Shown piece after piece: positions 1 through 7,626 of a stretch of DNA of 59,676 nucleotides; position 1 is the stretch's first letter, and each line of letters opens with the position of its first letter. The notes below the pieces were generated by a model that did not search any database, was not told the origin of the DNA, and saw only the letters and a program-made list of their open reading frames with translations. The translations under genes were made by a program, and so were the position numbers. Origin of the DNA: Anaerolineae bacterium (GTDB lineage Bacteria > Chloroflexota > Anaerolineae > Promineifilales > Promineifilaceae); NCBI GenBank assembly GCA_007123775.1, contig SLGK01000075.1:1-59676 (forward strand). Direction: 5' to 3'.

Positions 1-59
1 ACCTGGCTCAGTATCTCTTTGACAACGTCACGTACCATTGCTTCATTTATTTGGGCCAT
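1..59 (-). CDS. pduD: Diol dehydratase medium subunit, N-terminal 19-20 residues only (partial)
   Basis: Only the start of this gene is inside the window; it runs off the left edge. The readable N-terminus is MAQINEAMVRDVVKEILSQV, beginning at the ATG whose first base is 59. It closely resembles the amphipathic N-terminal helix of PduD, which in the Salmonella enzyme targets diol dehydratase into the microcompartment. It lies 12 bases after the pduC stop on the same strand, the normal pduC-pduD order. The rest of the medium subunit cannot be seen, so the identification rests on the helix and the position. Confidence 0.8.
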   Translation of the reverse strand, partial: MAQINEAMVRDVVKEILSQ

Positions 60-71
60 GGATATTGCTCC

Positions 72-1739
72 TTAAATGTCCTCTGGACTCATCGCGTGGC
101 GAATATCGGCTAACTGCTCCCAACGTTCGCCTTGCAAGCGGTAGCCGGTCCCCGGTCCCTGGTAGTCATTCAGGTCGTTAATAGCAGCCACAACCTTGAA
201 ATTCTTATCCAGGATGGCCGACGTATGCAGGTAGTCACCTGACACGCGCTGTTTCTGAATATTCAATACGGCTTCAGCTACATCCTCAAAGCCGCGTTTG
301 GCCAGGGCCTTGACTACATCCACACCAGTGACGCCACGTTTGAGCATCTCTTGGGCGGCTTTGGTGTCTTGCACCTTGTCCCGGTCCGGCATATCTTCAC
401 TGCTGTGGGCATAGGTAGCGGCTTCCACTTCGTCATCGGTAATGGCCGGCAAACCCAATTCGGCAAAGACAGCTTGCAGTGCTTTGGCACCCTTATGGCG
501 CACCTCGATGATTTCCGCTTCGCGCACCGGGCGCAGCCCACCATCAATCTTCAGGTCGCGCTGTAAGATCAGGTAGTCGTCGTAATCATCAGAGTCAAAG
601 TTAGAACCGGCGAACATGTTGTCAGAATTGGGGACAGCGCTGTAGCCAGAGAAGATAAAGTCAGTACCGGGTAAGAACTGGCCCATCAGACGGGCAGTGC
701 GGCGGAAAGGCGAGTGGGAGAAGGTCTGGTCGTTGCCAGAAGCCACTTCCAGGTCGAGGCAGGTGGTGACCAGATTTTCGGCCAGCACTGCTCGAATACC
801 GCCAGGCACACCGCCGGGCACGCCGATACAGCTAATGGAGCCATTCTGCAAGCCCTGTACGCCGGCCGCCTTGGTGATCATGACGCACTTGATCTCCAGA
901 TAGAGCATCGACTTACCTTCGGCATAGGCCATCTGTACTTCGGAGCCGGTGCCAGAGGTAAAGCGCATCTTGAGACCGCGTGAAGCGTAGGCCGAGGCCA
1001 AAAAGCCTTTCGACCAGGGCGTATCGTCACCATCGACGAACACCTTTTCGGTGCCGTAGACGGAAACGGTTTCGGCGTAGGCGGTCAGACCGCGCAGGCC
1101 GAGTTGCAGCTCAACCGACTCTTCCAAAGCATCCTGACTGAGAGCGCCGGGACGGCCGACCTGTCCACCAACCAGCAGAGCCAGAGCGTTCATGGGGCCA
1201 TAGTTGAAAACGGCGACGGTAGTTTCAATTTCATCGAAACCGTAGTAGGTTGCTTCGGCCGCATCGGCCGCCAACAGAACCGGGTTGTCTTGCAAGTTAG
1301 TAACGTGGGCCTGGTTGCCGGGGGTGCGGCGGGCACGCATTTTTTGCATACCCATCATCATTTCCACCACGTTTAGCTCATCCATGATGGTCGCTATTTT
1401 GGCGGGTGTCAGGCCAGAGAAAACTTTGACAACTTCGGCGCGGGGTACGTTGATATCTACAATCATACGGGCGATGTCCACGCAGGGAATCGCCATCATC
1501 TCTTCGGCAATCTTTGTATTGATGGCGTAATTGGCAATAAACAGTTCGTTAAAGTCGAACTCTTCACGCTTCTTACCATCCATCTCGACGATGACGCCGT
1601 TTGTCACTTTAATACTGGGCTGTGGATCGTTGGGGCTGCCCATGGCCATGAGGCCAACTTCGGGCCATTCAGTCACAAAGCCATCTTTGTTGACTGCCCG
1701 CTCGTCCAAAACCTCGAATCTTTTTTGTCGTTTAGCCAT
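72..1739 (-). CDS. pduC: Adenosylcobalamin-dependent propanediol (diol) dehydratase large subunit
   Basis: This is the catalytic subunit that converts 1,2-propanediol to propionaldehyde (or glycerol to 3-hydroxypropionaldehyde) by a B12 radical mechanism inside a microcompartment. At 555 residues it matches the family length. Compared from memory with the Klebsiella enzyme, with an offset of +2, the active-site residues are kept: Q143 and H145 in NQAHVTN, E172, E223 in YAETVSVYG, Q298 and S303 in QNGSISCIG, D337 and Q338 in GNDQTF, and S364 in SGYSAVP. The segment VPGGVPGG after S303 replaces the usual VPSAVPSG. An AGGAGG ribosome site lies about 10 bases before the ATG. The gene follows pduB by 30 bases and precedes pduD. 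It contains no copy of the ACGGCCGT octamer that is common elsewhere in the window. Confidence 0.97.
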   Translation of the reverse strand: MAKRQKRFEVLDERAVNKDGFVTEWPEVGLMAMGSPNDPQPSIKVTNGVIVEMDGKKREEFDFNELFIANYAINTKIAEEMMAIPCVDIARMIVDINVPRAEVVKVFSGLTPAKIATIMDELNVVEMMMGMQKMRARRTPGNQAHVTNLQDNPVLLAADAAEATYYGFDEIETTVAVFNYGPMNALALLVGGQVGRPGALSQDALEESVELQLGLRGLTAYAETVSVYGTEKVFVDGDDTPWSKGFLASAYASRGLKMRFTSGTGSEVQMAYAEGKSMLYLEIKCVMITKAAGVQGLQNGSISCIGVPGGVPGGIRAVLAENLVTTCLDLEVASGNDQTFSHSPFRRTARLMGQFLPGTDFIFSGYSAVPNSDNMFAGSNFDSDDYDDYLILQRDLKIDGGLRPVREAEIIEVRHKGAKALQAVFAELGLPAITDDEVEAATYAHSSEDMPDRDKVQDTKAAQEMLKRGVTGVDVVKALAKRGFEDVAEAVLNIQKQRVSGDYLHTSAILDKNFKVVAAINDLNDYQGPGTGYRLQGERWEQLADIRHAMSPEDI

Positions 1740-1769
1740 CGTGCATTAACCTCCTATGCGGGGCCTGAT

Positions 1770-2555
1770 TTAGATATAGGGAACGCCCAGGCTGCCCGGC
1801 TCTTCGCCGAGTGAACCCAGGAGTTTGACGCCAACTTCGCGGGCGGTAAGGATGGCCTGGCGCACGGCACCGGCATCGCCACTGAAAAAGCCGATCACTT
1901 CATTGCTGTAGGACGTGCCTTTGGCAGGGGTGGCGTAGCCGATAACGTCTACATCGGCCGATTTAACGGCCGCATCGACCATGATGACACCGATACCGGC
2001 CGGCGCGCCGACGCAGAGGCCAAAGGCGCGGCCAACAGGTGCCCCAAACGCCTTTTCACAGGCGAAACTGGCGCGGGCGGTGTATTGCAGTTCGATATGG
2101 CCGGCGTCATTGGCGTACACATCGCCAAAGGTGCGGTCCAGGTCTTTGAGCGCGACTTCAATAGCGCGGCGGGCGTCGGAAACTTCTTCGGCCCCAAAGA
2201 TGATGAGCGAGCCGTGACCGGCGCCACCTTTGGTATCGCGGGCCAGCTCAATGGCGACGACTTCGGTGTTGGTGGCTTTGACGGCCTCATCGGCAGCCAT
2301 AATCTGCGGACCGGCACCAACGCGTGCGCTCAATATACCAACAGAGCGGTACTTGGCTTCCAGTCCCATCTGCTCGTGTACAACGGGGTCCAGGTTGGCA
2401 ATGACAATGCCGATGGTGTCACCAAAGGCGGTGCCAACAAATTCGGTCATACCGGGATTGGCGAAAGCAGCGGCTGGGGCGGCTGGGTTAGCCGCATTGC
2501 CTCCTACTTTGTCCATCACTTGTGCGACAATCATGTCTAATAGTTTGTCATCCAT
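1770..2555 (-). CDS. pduB: BMC shell protein PduB (trimeric, tandem BMC domains)
   Basis: A 261-residue protein with two fused BMC domains, the trimer-forming class of microcompartment shell protein. Residues from about 37 (TEFVGTAFGDTIGIVIANLD) follow Salmonella PduB closely, including KATNTEVVAIELARDTKGGA, DRTFGDVYANDAGHIELQYT and a C-terminal SLGEEPGSLGVPYI. The N-terminal stretch LLDMIVAQVMDKV (residues 5-17) is an amphipathic helix followed by an Ala/Pro/Asn-rich linker, as in full-length PduB; in Salmonella this extension links shell to core enzymes. The same pattern reappears at the C-terminus of the alcohol dehydrogenase in the divergent operon. It is the third shell gene of the leftward operon and directly precedes pduC. 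Confidence 0.95.
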   Translation of the reverse strand: MDDKLLDMIVAQVMDKVGGNAANPAAPAAAFANPGMTEFVGTAFGDTIGIVIANLDPVVHEQMGLEAKYRSVGILSARVGAGPQIMAADEAVKATNTEVVAIELARDTKGGAGHGSLIIFGAEEVSDARRAIEVALKDLDRTFGDVYANDAGHIELQYTARASFACEKAFGAPVGRAFGLCVGAPAGIGVIMVDAAVKSADVDVIGYATPAKGTSYSNEVIGFFSGDAGAVRQAILTAREVGVKLLGSLGEEPGSLGVPYI

Positions 2556-2578
2556 TTAATTTCACTCCCTTGTGAGGG

Positions 2579-2700
2579 GACACAGGTCAGCTTTGGGCTG
2601 GTTAGGCTGTGTCCGCTTCTTGATCATGGGTTAGTGCGGGCGCAAGCTGGCATTGCTGTCACTTACGCCCTTCACTTAACCCCTGGATTGGGTGAAGGGC
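2579..2700. other. pduA-pduB intergenic segment with two stem-loops
   Basis: The 153-base gap between pduA and pduB holds two inverted repeats. One has arms GCCCTTCAC (2667-2675) and GTGAAGGGC (2692-2700), a 9-bp stem just after the pduA stop on the transcribed strand. The other has arms GGACACA (2578-2584) and TGTGTCC (2608-2614). No U-run follows either, so they do not look like simple terminators. They could stabilise or process mRNA and set the ratio of shell proteins; that is inference. Confidence 0.45.
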
Positions 2701-2708
2701 AGCCAGGG

Positions 2709-2999
2709 CTACTCCTTCTTCAGCGGCAGTAATGTTTCGGTATCGGTATGGGGGCGAGGAATGACGTGGATGGACACGACTTCGCCGACCCGTTTGGCCG
2801 CAGCGGCACCGGCGTCGGTAGCGGCTTTGACAGCCCCTACGTCGCCACGCACCATGACTGTGACCAGTCCGGAACCGATTTTCTCCATGCCGACTAGCGA
2901 GACGTTGGCTGCCTTGACCATGGCGTCTGCCGCCTCGATCATGGCTACCAGCCCGCGAGTTTCGATCAAACCGAGTGCTTCTCCTTGAGGTTTTGCCAT
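2709..2999 (-). CDS. pduA: BMC shell protein PduA/PduJ type (hexameric)
   Basis: A 96-residue single-BMC-domain protein, the hexamer that tiles the facets of the shell and whose central pore passes substrate. Typical features are [21 protein letters not shown] at the start, the [17 protein letters not shown] strand-helix, [19 protein letters not shown] and [11 protein letters not shown] near the end. PduA and PduJ cannot be separated by eye and only one such gene is visible here. An AGGAGA-type ribosome site precedes the ATG. It sits 19 bases after the EutP/PduV gene and upstream of pduB, with stem-loops between pduA and pduB. Confidence 0.95.
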   Translation of the reverse strand: MAKPQGEALGLIETRGLVAMIEAADAMVKAANVSLVGMEKIGSGLVTVMVRGDVGAVKAATDAGAAAAKRVGEVVSIHVIPRPHTDTETLLPLKKE

Positions 3000-3018
3000 T
3001 GTTGTTCTCCTTAAACAA

Positions 3019-3513
3019 TTAACTATGGTGGTTTAGTAGATGTTCTCTGAGTTCAGAGATGCCTAAACCGGTAAACGCGGATACGGAATATATCTCACCA
3101 GTTACACCGGCCTGACGCAGCAAGGTAGTGGCTTGCTCGATGTCGGCTGCGGGCGCGTCTATCTTGGTGATCACGCCGATGGTGGGCTGGGGAAACATCA
3201 AAAAGTAGTTGGGCGGAAAATGAACGTCGGAGCGGGTGGCGTCCTGCACGGCCACCAGTAGTTGGGCGTCGAAGGAAGTGGCCGTCAGACTGCGACGCAG
3301 ATGACCCATTTCGACAAATTCGCCGGGGATGTCGATACCCCAGCCGGAGTAGTCGATCATCTGGGTTTTGCGAATTTGCCGGGGGTCTTTGTCTTCCAAA
3401 GCGCGAATGAGCGTGGTTTTGCCAACGCCAATGCCGCCAATAAGCATGAAGCGCCAGGGACGAGCCTGGGCTGTGTGGGGTATGTCGGTGAACTGAACTT
3501 TTTGTGACATCAT
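3019..3513 (-). CDS. EutP/PduV-family small GTPase of the microcompartment locus
   Basis: A 164-residue P-loop protein of the EutP/PduV family, accessory proteins of ethanolamine and propanediol microcompartments whose precise role is unclear; PduV has been linked to positioning of the organelle. The Walker A motif is GGIGVGKT at about residues 26-33. IDIPGEFVE corresponds to the family's DTPGE motif, and TKID is the base-recognition NKxD equivalent. It carries about 20 extra residues before the P-loop compared with E. coli EutP. The first of two consecutive ATG codons was chosen. It starts 1 base after the PduU stop and precedes pduA. Confidence 0.88.
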   Translation of the reverse strand: MMSQKVQFTDIPHTAQARPWRFMLIGGIGVGKTTLIRALEDKDPRQIRKTQMIDYSGWGIDIPGEFVEMGHLRRSLTATSFDAQLLVAVQDATRSDVHFPPNYFLMFPQPTIGVITKIDAPAADIEQATTLLRQAGVTGEIYSVSAFTGLGISELREHLLNHHS

Positions 3514-3514
3514 T

Positions 3515-3889
3515 TCAGGTGCGGGTAATGGGGGCCGGGTGAAAGTTTAGCACCTCTTGCAGGCCCCGATTGGCCGCTTCTATGGCCAGGGTAACGCTTG
3601 ATAAACGGCCGTTTACCACCAACGTCCCACTAAACCGATCCAAAAAACCGATTTCCACATCGGCCGCCTTGAGAGCCAGGTCGCCAGCGATAATGGCGCT
3701 TTCACCAGGGGTAATCGTCATGATGCCAATAGCCTCAGCCTCGCTAAGACCCACCCGCTGACAGAGGGGCCGGTCTGGGTTGGCAATGATGTGGGCAATG
3801 GTGACCTGCCGTCCGGGGACATACTCCTGAACAATTCGCGTCGAGGCGTGGCCAGGGGCAACGTTGGGTTTTTCGTATGGGTCAGTCAT
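3515..3889 (-). CDS. pduU: BMC shell protein PduU/EutS type (circularly permuted BMC-H)
   Basis: A roughly 124-residue BMC shell protein of the permuted class (PduU/EutS). After MTDPYEKPN the conserved core reads RIVQEYVPGRQVTIAHIIAN, then GLSEAEAIGIMTITPGESAI, then the FLDRFSGTLVVNGRLSSV strand and the final helix LAIEAANRGLQEVL. I chose the ATG at 3889; an in-frame extension to 3931 adds MNCDRSPLPLLCVT, which is not family-like. It is the first gene of the leftward operon, and the 400-base gap upstream should hold the operon promoter. PduU and EutS cannot be told apart by eye; the pduC context favours PduU. Confidence 0.88.
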   Translation of the reverse strand: MTDPYEKPNVAPGHASTRIVQEYVPGRQVTIAHIIANPDRPLCQRVGLSEAEAIGIMTITPGESAIIAGDLALKAADVEIGFLDRFSGTLVVNGRLSSVTLAIEAANRGLQEVLNFHPAPITRT

Positions 3890-4293
3890 AGTTACACATA
3901 GTAACGGCAGCGGGGACCGGTCACAATTCACAGAACACTGCTCTTTTTACACAAATCAACGCTTTCTGCTTTGTGTAGTTTGTATAGTTTGCCAGGGATA
4001 GGGACAGGAGAGGGTGAAATTGGTGACGGGATGGGGTTAAGCGTCGAGGGAATACGGCCGTTATCCCCCGGCAGGCCGACCGCAGGCTACTATTACCATA
4101 GAAAAGTGTATAGCCGACCTCGTTTTGTGCATTGTGGTCTACCCACTTAACCTTTTATCATGGTACAAGGCGAGAGAAGCGGGTGTTTTTTGTATTTGGC
4201 AAAGCGTGGAACGTAGTGCGTAGTGCGTAAGGCTATCTGTTTACGTTTTACGCTTTACGTTTTACGCTTTACGTTTCACGCTATGAGGTATAT
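3890..4293. promoter_or_regulatory. Divergent control region between the two microcompartment operons
   Basis: No gene is visible in these 404 bases. They separate the leftward shell/dehydratase operon from the rightward dehydrogenase/kinase operon, so both promoters should lie here. Visible elements are an inverted repeat ACACAAA (3949-3955) and TTTGTGT (3970-3976), an overlapping 9-base-period direct repeat TAGTTTG (3976-3982 and 3985-3991), and a weak rightward TTGTGG-17-TTATCA (4132-4160). The last 80 bases are a GTGCGTA/TTTACG repeat. The direct repeat could be an operator for the AraC-type regulator encoded at 9062-10675; this is speculative. Confidence 0.5.
4211..4282. repeat. GTGCGTA-family quasi-palindrome (copy 1)
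   Basis: The left arm is built from GTAGTGCGTA units (4211-4230). The right arm is a run of TTTACG units (4241-4281) ending 12 bases before the alcohol dehydrogenase ATG. The unit has drifted from GTGCGTA to TTTACG in the right arm, so the pairing is imperfect. It lies within the probable leader of the rightward operon. Confidence 0.7.
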
Positions 4294-5448
4294 ATGTTAG
4301 CTGTTGTTTATCAGGGACCAGACCAACTGCGCCTGGAAAAGAGAGCCAGACCCACCATCCAGGCCCCCACCGACGCCATTGTTCGCATTACTAAAACGAC
4401 CATTTGCGGCACCGACCTGGCTATTCTGAAAGGCGGGGTCGATACCGTTGATCCCGGCCGCATCATTGGCCACGAAGGAGTGGGCGTCGTGGAGAGCGTG
4501 GGCAGCGGCGTGGCCCAGTTCAGGCCGGGCGACCGGGTGCTGATTTCTTGCATTACCGCCTGTGGCTACTGCGAAGCCTGCCGGCGTGGCATTCCTTCCA
4601 ACTGCGCCAACGGCGGCTGGATTCTGGGCAACACCATTGATGGCTGTCAGGCCAACTACGTGCGCGTTCCTTTTGCCGACAACGGTCTTTATCACATTCC
4701 CGACTGCATCAGTGAAGAAGTGGCCCTGATGCTGTCAGACATTTTACCCACCGGCTTAGAGGTGGGCGTGATGAATGGGGATGTGGCGTTTGGCGATGTG
4801 GTGGCGATTGTAGGGGCCGGTCCGGTCGGGCTGGCCGCGCTGCTGACGGTCCAATTCTTTGCCCCGGCTGAAGTGATTGTGGTGGATGTTGATGATTATC
4901 GGCTGGAACTGGCTAAAAAACTGGGGGCAACGGCCGTTATCAACAACCGCGATAACCAGGCCAAAGCCGAGATTTTAGCCCTGACCAACGGCCGGGGGGT
5001 CGATACGGCCATCGAAGCAGTCGGCCATCCCCTGACCTGCAAACTGGTGCAAGAGATTGTGGGCATGGGCGGCACTATTGCCAATATCGGCGTTTACAGC
5101 GAGAGCGCAGAGCTGCACAAACAAAGCCTGTGGGTTAAGAACATTACCATTCGCATGGGGGTGGTCAATACCACCACCATTCCCCTACTGCTCAAAACGA
5201 TCCAGGGGGGTAAATTAGACCCCGGCCAGCTTGTGACCCATCGCTTTCCCTTTAACCAGGTGCTAAAGGCGTATGACGTTTTTCGCCATGCGGCCCGCGA
5301 GCAGGCGGTCAAGATTGTGTTGTATACGGATGAGTCGGCAGAAACGGTCGTTGGCGACTATAGCCGTTACAGTGAAGAAGATTTAATCGAGATGATCGTC
5401 GGCCAGGTCGTAGACCGTCTGGGAAGTGATAGGCCCAAAACACCATGA
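4294..5448 (+). CDS. Zinc-dependent (MDR) alcohol dehydrogenase with a C-terminal encapsulation-like helix
   Basis: A 384-residue medium-chain dehydrogenase, expected to reduce the aldehyde product to alcohol and recycle NAD(P)H. Catalytic zinc ligands are C38 (TICGTD) and H60-E61 (IGHEGVG). Structural zinc cysteines are C90, C93, C96 and C104, and the Rossmann loop is GAGPVGLAA near residue 174. The catalytic protein should end near residue 350. About 30 further residues follow, with SEEDLIEMIVGQVVDRL at 360-376, an amphipathic helix resembling the PduB and PduD N-termini in this locus. This suggests targeting into the microcompartment lumen. Salmonella uses an unrelated iron enzyme, PduQ, for this step. 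It overlaps ackA by 4 bases (ATGA). Confidence 0.9.
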   Translation: MLAVVYQGPDQLRLEKRARPTIQAPTDAIVRITKTTICGTDLAILKGGVDTVDPGRIIGHEGVGVVESVGSGVAQFRPGDRVLISCITACGYCEACRRGIPSNCANGGWILGNTIDGCQANYVRVPFADNGLYHIPDCISEEVALMLSDILPTGLEVGVMNGDVAFGDVVAIVGAGPVGLAALLTVQFFAPAEVIVVDVDDYRLELAKKLGATAVINNRDNQAKAEILALTNGRGVDTAIEAVGHPLTCKLVQEIVGMGGTIANIGVYSESAELHKQSLWVKNITIRMGVVNTTTIPLLLKTIQGGKLDPGQLVTHRFPFNQVLKAYDVFRHAAREQAVKIVLYTDESAETVVGDYSRYSEEDLIEMIVGQVVDRLGSDRPKTP

Positions 5449-6653
5449 TTCTAACCATCAACTGCGGCAGCTCTACCATCAAATACCAATTGTTCAACAA
5501 CGAGGCTACCCAGTCGGTGGCCAGCGGCATTGTCAGCCGCATTGGCGAAGCCGACGCCTACTTCCAGCACCAGAACCAGACAGAAACGGTCAAAGAGTCC
5601 CGGTCTGTGCCTGACCATACCGTCGCTTTTCAAATTTGTATCGACAATTTGCTGCACCCAACCTACGGGGCCATAGACAAGATTGAGGCCATCGAAGCAG
5701 TAGGCCATCGCGCGGTGCATGGGGCCGACCTGTTCGTCGATTCCACGCTGATCGATGAGGCGGTCATTGCCAAACTGGAAGCGTGTGTGCCGCTGGCCCC
5801 GCTGCACAATCCGGCCAACCTGATCGGCATTCGGGGCGGTATGGCTCTGCTGCCACACGTACCCCACGTGGCCGTGTTTGACACCGCTTTTAACCAGACA
5901 ATGCCCGCCAAAGCCTATCTCTACGCGCTGCCCTATGAGCTGTATGAGCAGCATAAAATTCGCAAATATGGCTTTCACGGTACGTCGGTGCGCTATGTGA
6001 GTGAACGGGCGGCGGCGCTGCTGCAACGGCCGTTATCCGCTCTCAAAATGGTGGTGGCCCACTTGGGCAATGGGGTCACGATGACGGCCGTGGCGCACGG
6101 TCAGGCGGTCGATACCACCATCGGCCTGGCTACATTTTCCGGCGTTATGATGGGCACCCGCTCTGGCGACATCGACCCCGGCCTCATTTTTCACCTGCAC
6201 CGTCAGTTGGGCCTATCCCTGACTGAGATTGAAGATATGCTCTATAAGCAGAGCGGGCTGCTGGGCGTTTCTGGCCTCAGTAACGATATGCGGACCATTA
6301 CCGAGGCGGCTCAGGCGGGCAACGGCCGTTGTCAACTGGCAATGGAGATGTTTGCCTACATGGCCACCAAATATCTGGGCGCATTTGCCGCGGCTATGGG
6401 CGGGCTAGACGCGCTCGTTTTTACCGCCGGTATCGGTGAGAACAGTCCGGAAGTCCGGGCCTTGATCTGCCAAAATCTGGCCTTTCTGGGCCTGGCGCTG
6501 GACCCGGCAGCCAATCAGCAGGCGGTCGGCGGGCAGGAGATGGCCATCAATCAAGTGGAGGATAAAACGGCCGTTCTCGTGGTGCCCACCAATGAGGAAA
6601 AAATGATTGCGCTGGATACGCGGCGGTTAGTGAGTTCAAAGAATCAGGCGTGA
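5445..6653 (+). CDS. ackA: Acetate/propionate kinase (AckA/PduW family)
   Basis: A 402-residue acyl-phosphate kinase that makes ATP from acetyl- or propionyl-phosphate. ASKHA-family motifs are clear: NCGSSTIKYQLF at the start, HRAVHGADLF (usually HRxVHGG), HNPANL, the substrate loop FDTAFNQTMP, YGFHGTSVRYVS, the phosphate loop VAHLGNGVT, and TFSGVMMGTRSGDIDPG. Its ATG overlaps the dehydrogenase stop codon, so the two are translationally coupled. In propanediol loci this step is done by PduW, so propionate kinase is the likely role here. A house-keeping acetate kinase is possible but the position argues against it. Confidence 0.93.
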   Translation: MILTINCGSSTIKYQLFNNEATQSVASGIVSRIGEADAYFQHQNQTETVKESRSVPDHTVAFQICIDNLLHPTYGAIDKIEAIEAVGHRAVHGADLFVDSTLIDEAVIAKLEACVPLAPLHNPANLIGIRGGMALLPHVPHVAVFDTAFNQTMPAKAYLYALPYELYEQHKIRKYGFHGTSVRYVSERAAALLQRPLSALKMVVAHLGNGVTMTAVAHGQAVDTTIGLATFSGVMMGTRSGDIDPGLIFHLHRQLGLSLTEIEDMLYKQSGLLGVSGLSNDMRTITEAAQAGNGRCQLAMEMFAYMATKYLGAFAAAMGGLDALVFTAGIGENSPEVRALICQNLAFLGLALDPAANQQAVGGQEMAINQVEDKTAVLVVPTNEEKMIALDTRRLVSSKNQA

Positions 6654-6709
6654 TGCGTGAAACGTGATACGTGAAGCGTGATCAATTTACGCACTACGCA
6701 CTACGCACC
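6653..6709. repeat. GTGCGTA-family quasi-palindrome (copy 2)
   Basis: Left arm units GATGCGTGAAACGTGATACG (from 6652) face the right arm TTTACGCACTACGCACTACG (from 6687). It fills the gap between ackA and eutJ. It is readable in frame upstream of eutJ, which explains why a longer but false N-terminus can be drawn there. Confidence 0.7.
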
Positions 6710-6724
6710 AATGAGCATTTATTT

Positions 6725-7543
6725 ATGAATCCCGACCTAGACACAATTTTAACCCAGGCCAATACGGTGCTGAATAAACGGCCGTTTCGTTCTGACTATA
6801 ACGGACCGGTCTATGTGGGTGTTGACTTGGGTACGGCCTATACGGTGCTGGTGGTGTTGGATGAACAGAAACGGCCGTTGGCCGGCCGTTACCAGTTTGC
6901 CCAGATTGTGCGTGACGGGCTGGTAGTCGATTACATCGGCGCCATCCAGCTCCTCAAGCAGATGAAAGCCGAAATCGAGGCCGATTTGGGTTTTGCCCTG
7001 ACCCAGGCTGCTACTACCTATCCCCCCGGCGTGCCCCTGGCCGAAGTCAAAGCCACCCGCAATGTGTTAATCGGGGCTGGCCTGGAATGCAGCCACTTCA
7101 TCGACGAGCCAACCGCCGCCAACGCCCTGCTGCAAGTAGCCGATGGCGTAGTTGTTGATATTGGCGGCGGCACTACCGGCATCGCCGTCGTGGAAAATGG
7201 CGAGGTCGTTTATACGGCCGACGAAGCCACCGGCGGCACCCATTTTTCGCTGGTCGTGGCCGGTGGGCTGAACATTCCCTTTGATGAGGCCGAGCAGATC
7301 AAAATTGACCCGGCCCGGCAGCAAATGGTAGCCTCTATGGTCTACCCGGTGATGCAAAAAGTGGGCAGCATCGTCGCCCGCCACATCGCCTCTTTCCAGG
7401 TAGAGACCATCTACCTCGTTGGCGGCACCAGCAGCATGATCGGCATCGCCGAGGTTGTGGCCGAAATGTCCGGCGTCAAAACCATCACGCCGCCCCATCC
7501 CATGTTTGTCACCCCCATTGGGGTGGCTATGCTTGATCGGTAA
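6725..7543 (+). CDS. eutJ: EutJ-family Hsp70-like chaperone of microcompartment loci
   Basis: A 272-residue actin/Hsp70-fold protein of the EutJ family, found in ethanolamine and related microcompartment operons and thought to help assembly or enzyme maintenance. The phosphate-1 motif is VGVDLGTAYTVLVVLD, the central DEPTAANALL helix is typical, phosphate-2 is VVDIGGGTTGIAV, and the adenosine motif is YLVGGTSSMIGI. The ATG at 6725 (MNPDLDTILTQ) is preferred, because the upstream in-frame sequence is the GTGCGTA repeat. EutJ is not part of the Salmonella pdu operon, so the locus mixes Pdu and Eut components. It lies third in the rightward operon. Confidence 0.92.
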   Translation: MNPDLDTILTQANTVLNKRPFRSDYNGPVYVGVDLGTAYTVLVVLDEQKRPLAGRYQFAQIVRDGLVVDYIGAIQLLKQMKAEIEADLGFALTQAATTYPPGVPLAEVKATRNVLIGAGLECSHFIDEPTAANALLQVADGVVVDIGGGTTGIAVVENGEVVYTADEATGGTHFSLVVAGGLNIPFDEAEQIKIDPARQQMVASMVYPVMQKVGSIVARHIASFQVETIYLVGGTSSMIGIAEVVAEMSGVKTITPPHPMFVTPIGVAMLDR

Positions 7544-7548
7544 CAGGT

Positions 7549-7600
7549 GCAGACCTGACAGGTTTCGACAATCGCTTTTTAGAAAACCTGTCAGGTCTCA
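7549..7600. repeat. AGACCTGACAGGTTT inverted repeat (intergenic copy)
   Basis: Left arm AGACCTGACAGGTTT (from 7551) and right arm AAACCTGTCAGGTCT (ending 7598) form a nearly perfect 15-bp stem with a loop containing GACAATCG. The same element, with the left arm duplicated, lies inside the Nnr coding sequence at 14278-14350. Here it separates eutJ from the flavoenzyme gene and could act as a weak terminator or processing hairpin. Confidence 0.8.
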
Positions 7601-7626
7601 AATTGATGCCAATGAGAGAATAACCT

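Noticed and set aside
3985..4110. Possible second cobalamin riboswitch in the divergent pdu control region (GGGTGAAATTGGTGACGGG, then CCCGGCAGGCC)
   Set aside because: The fragments resemble pieces of the consensus, but the essential CCCGCAACTGT core and AGCCAG box are missing on both strands, so I do not call it.
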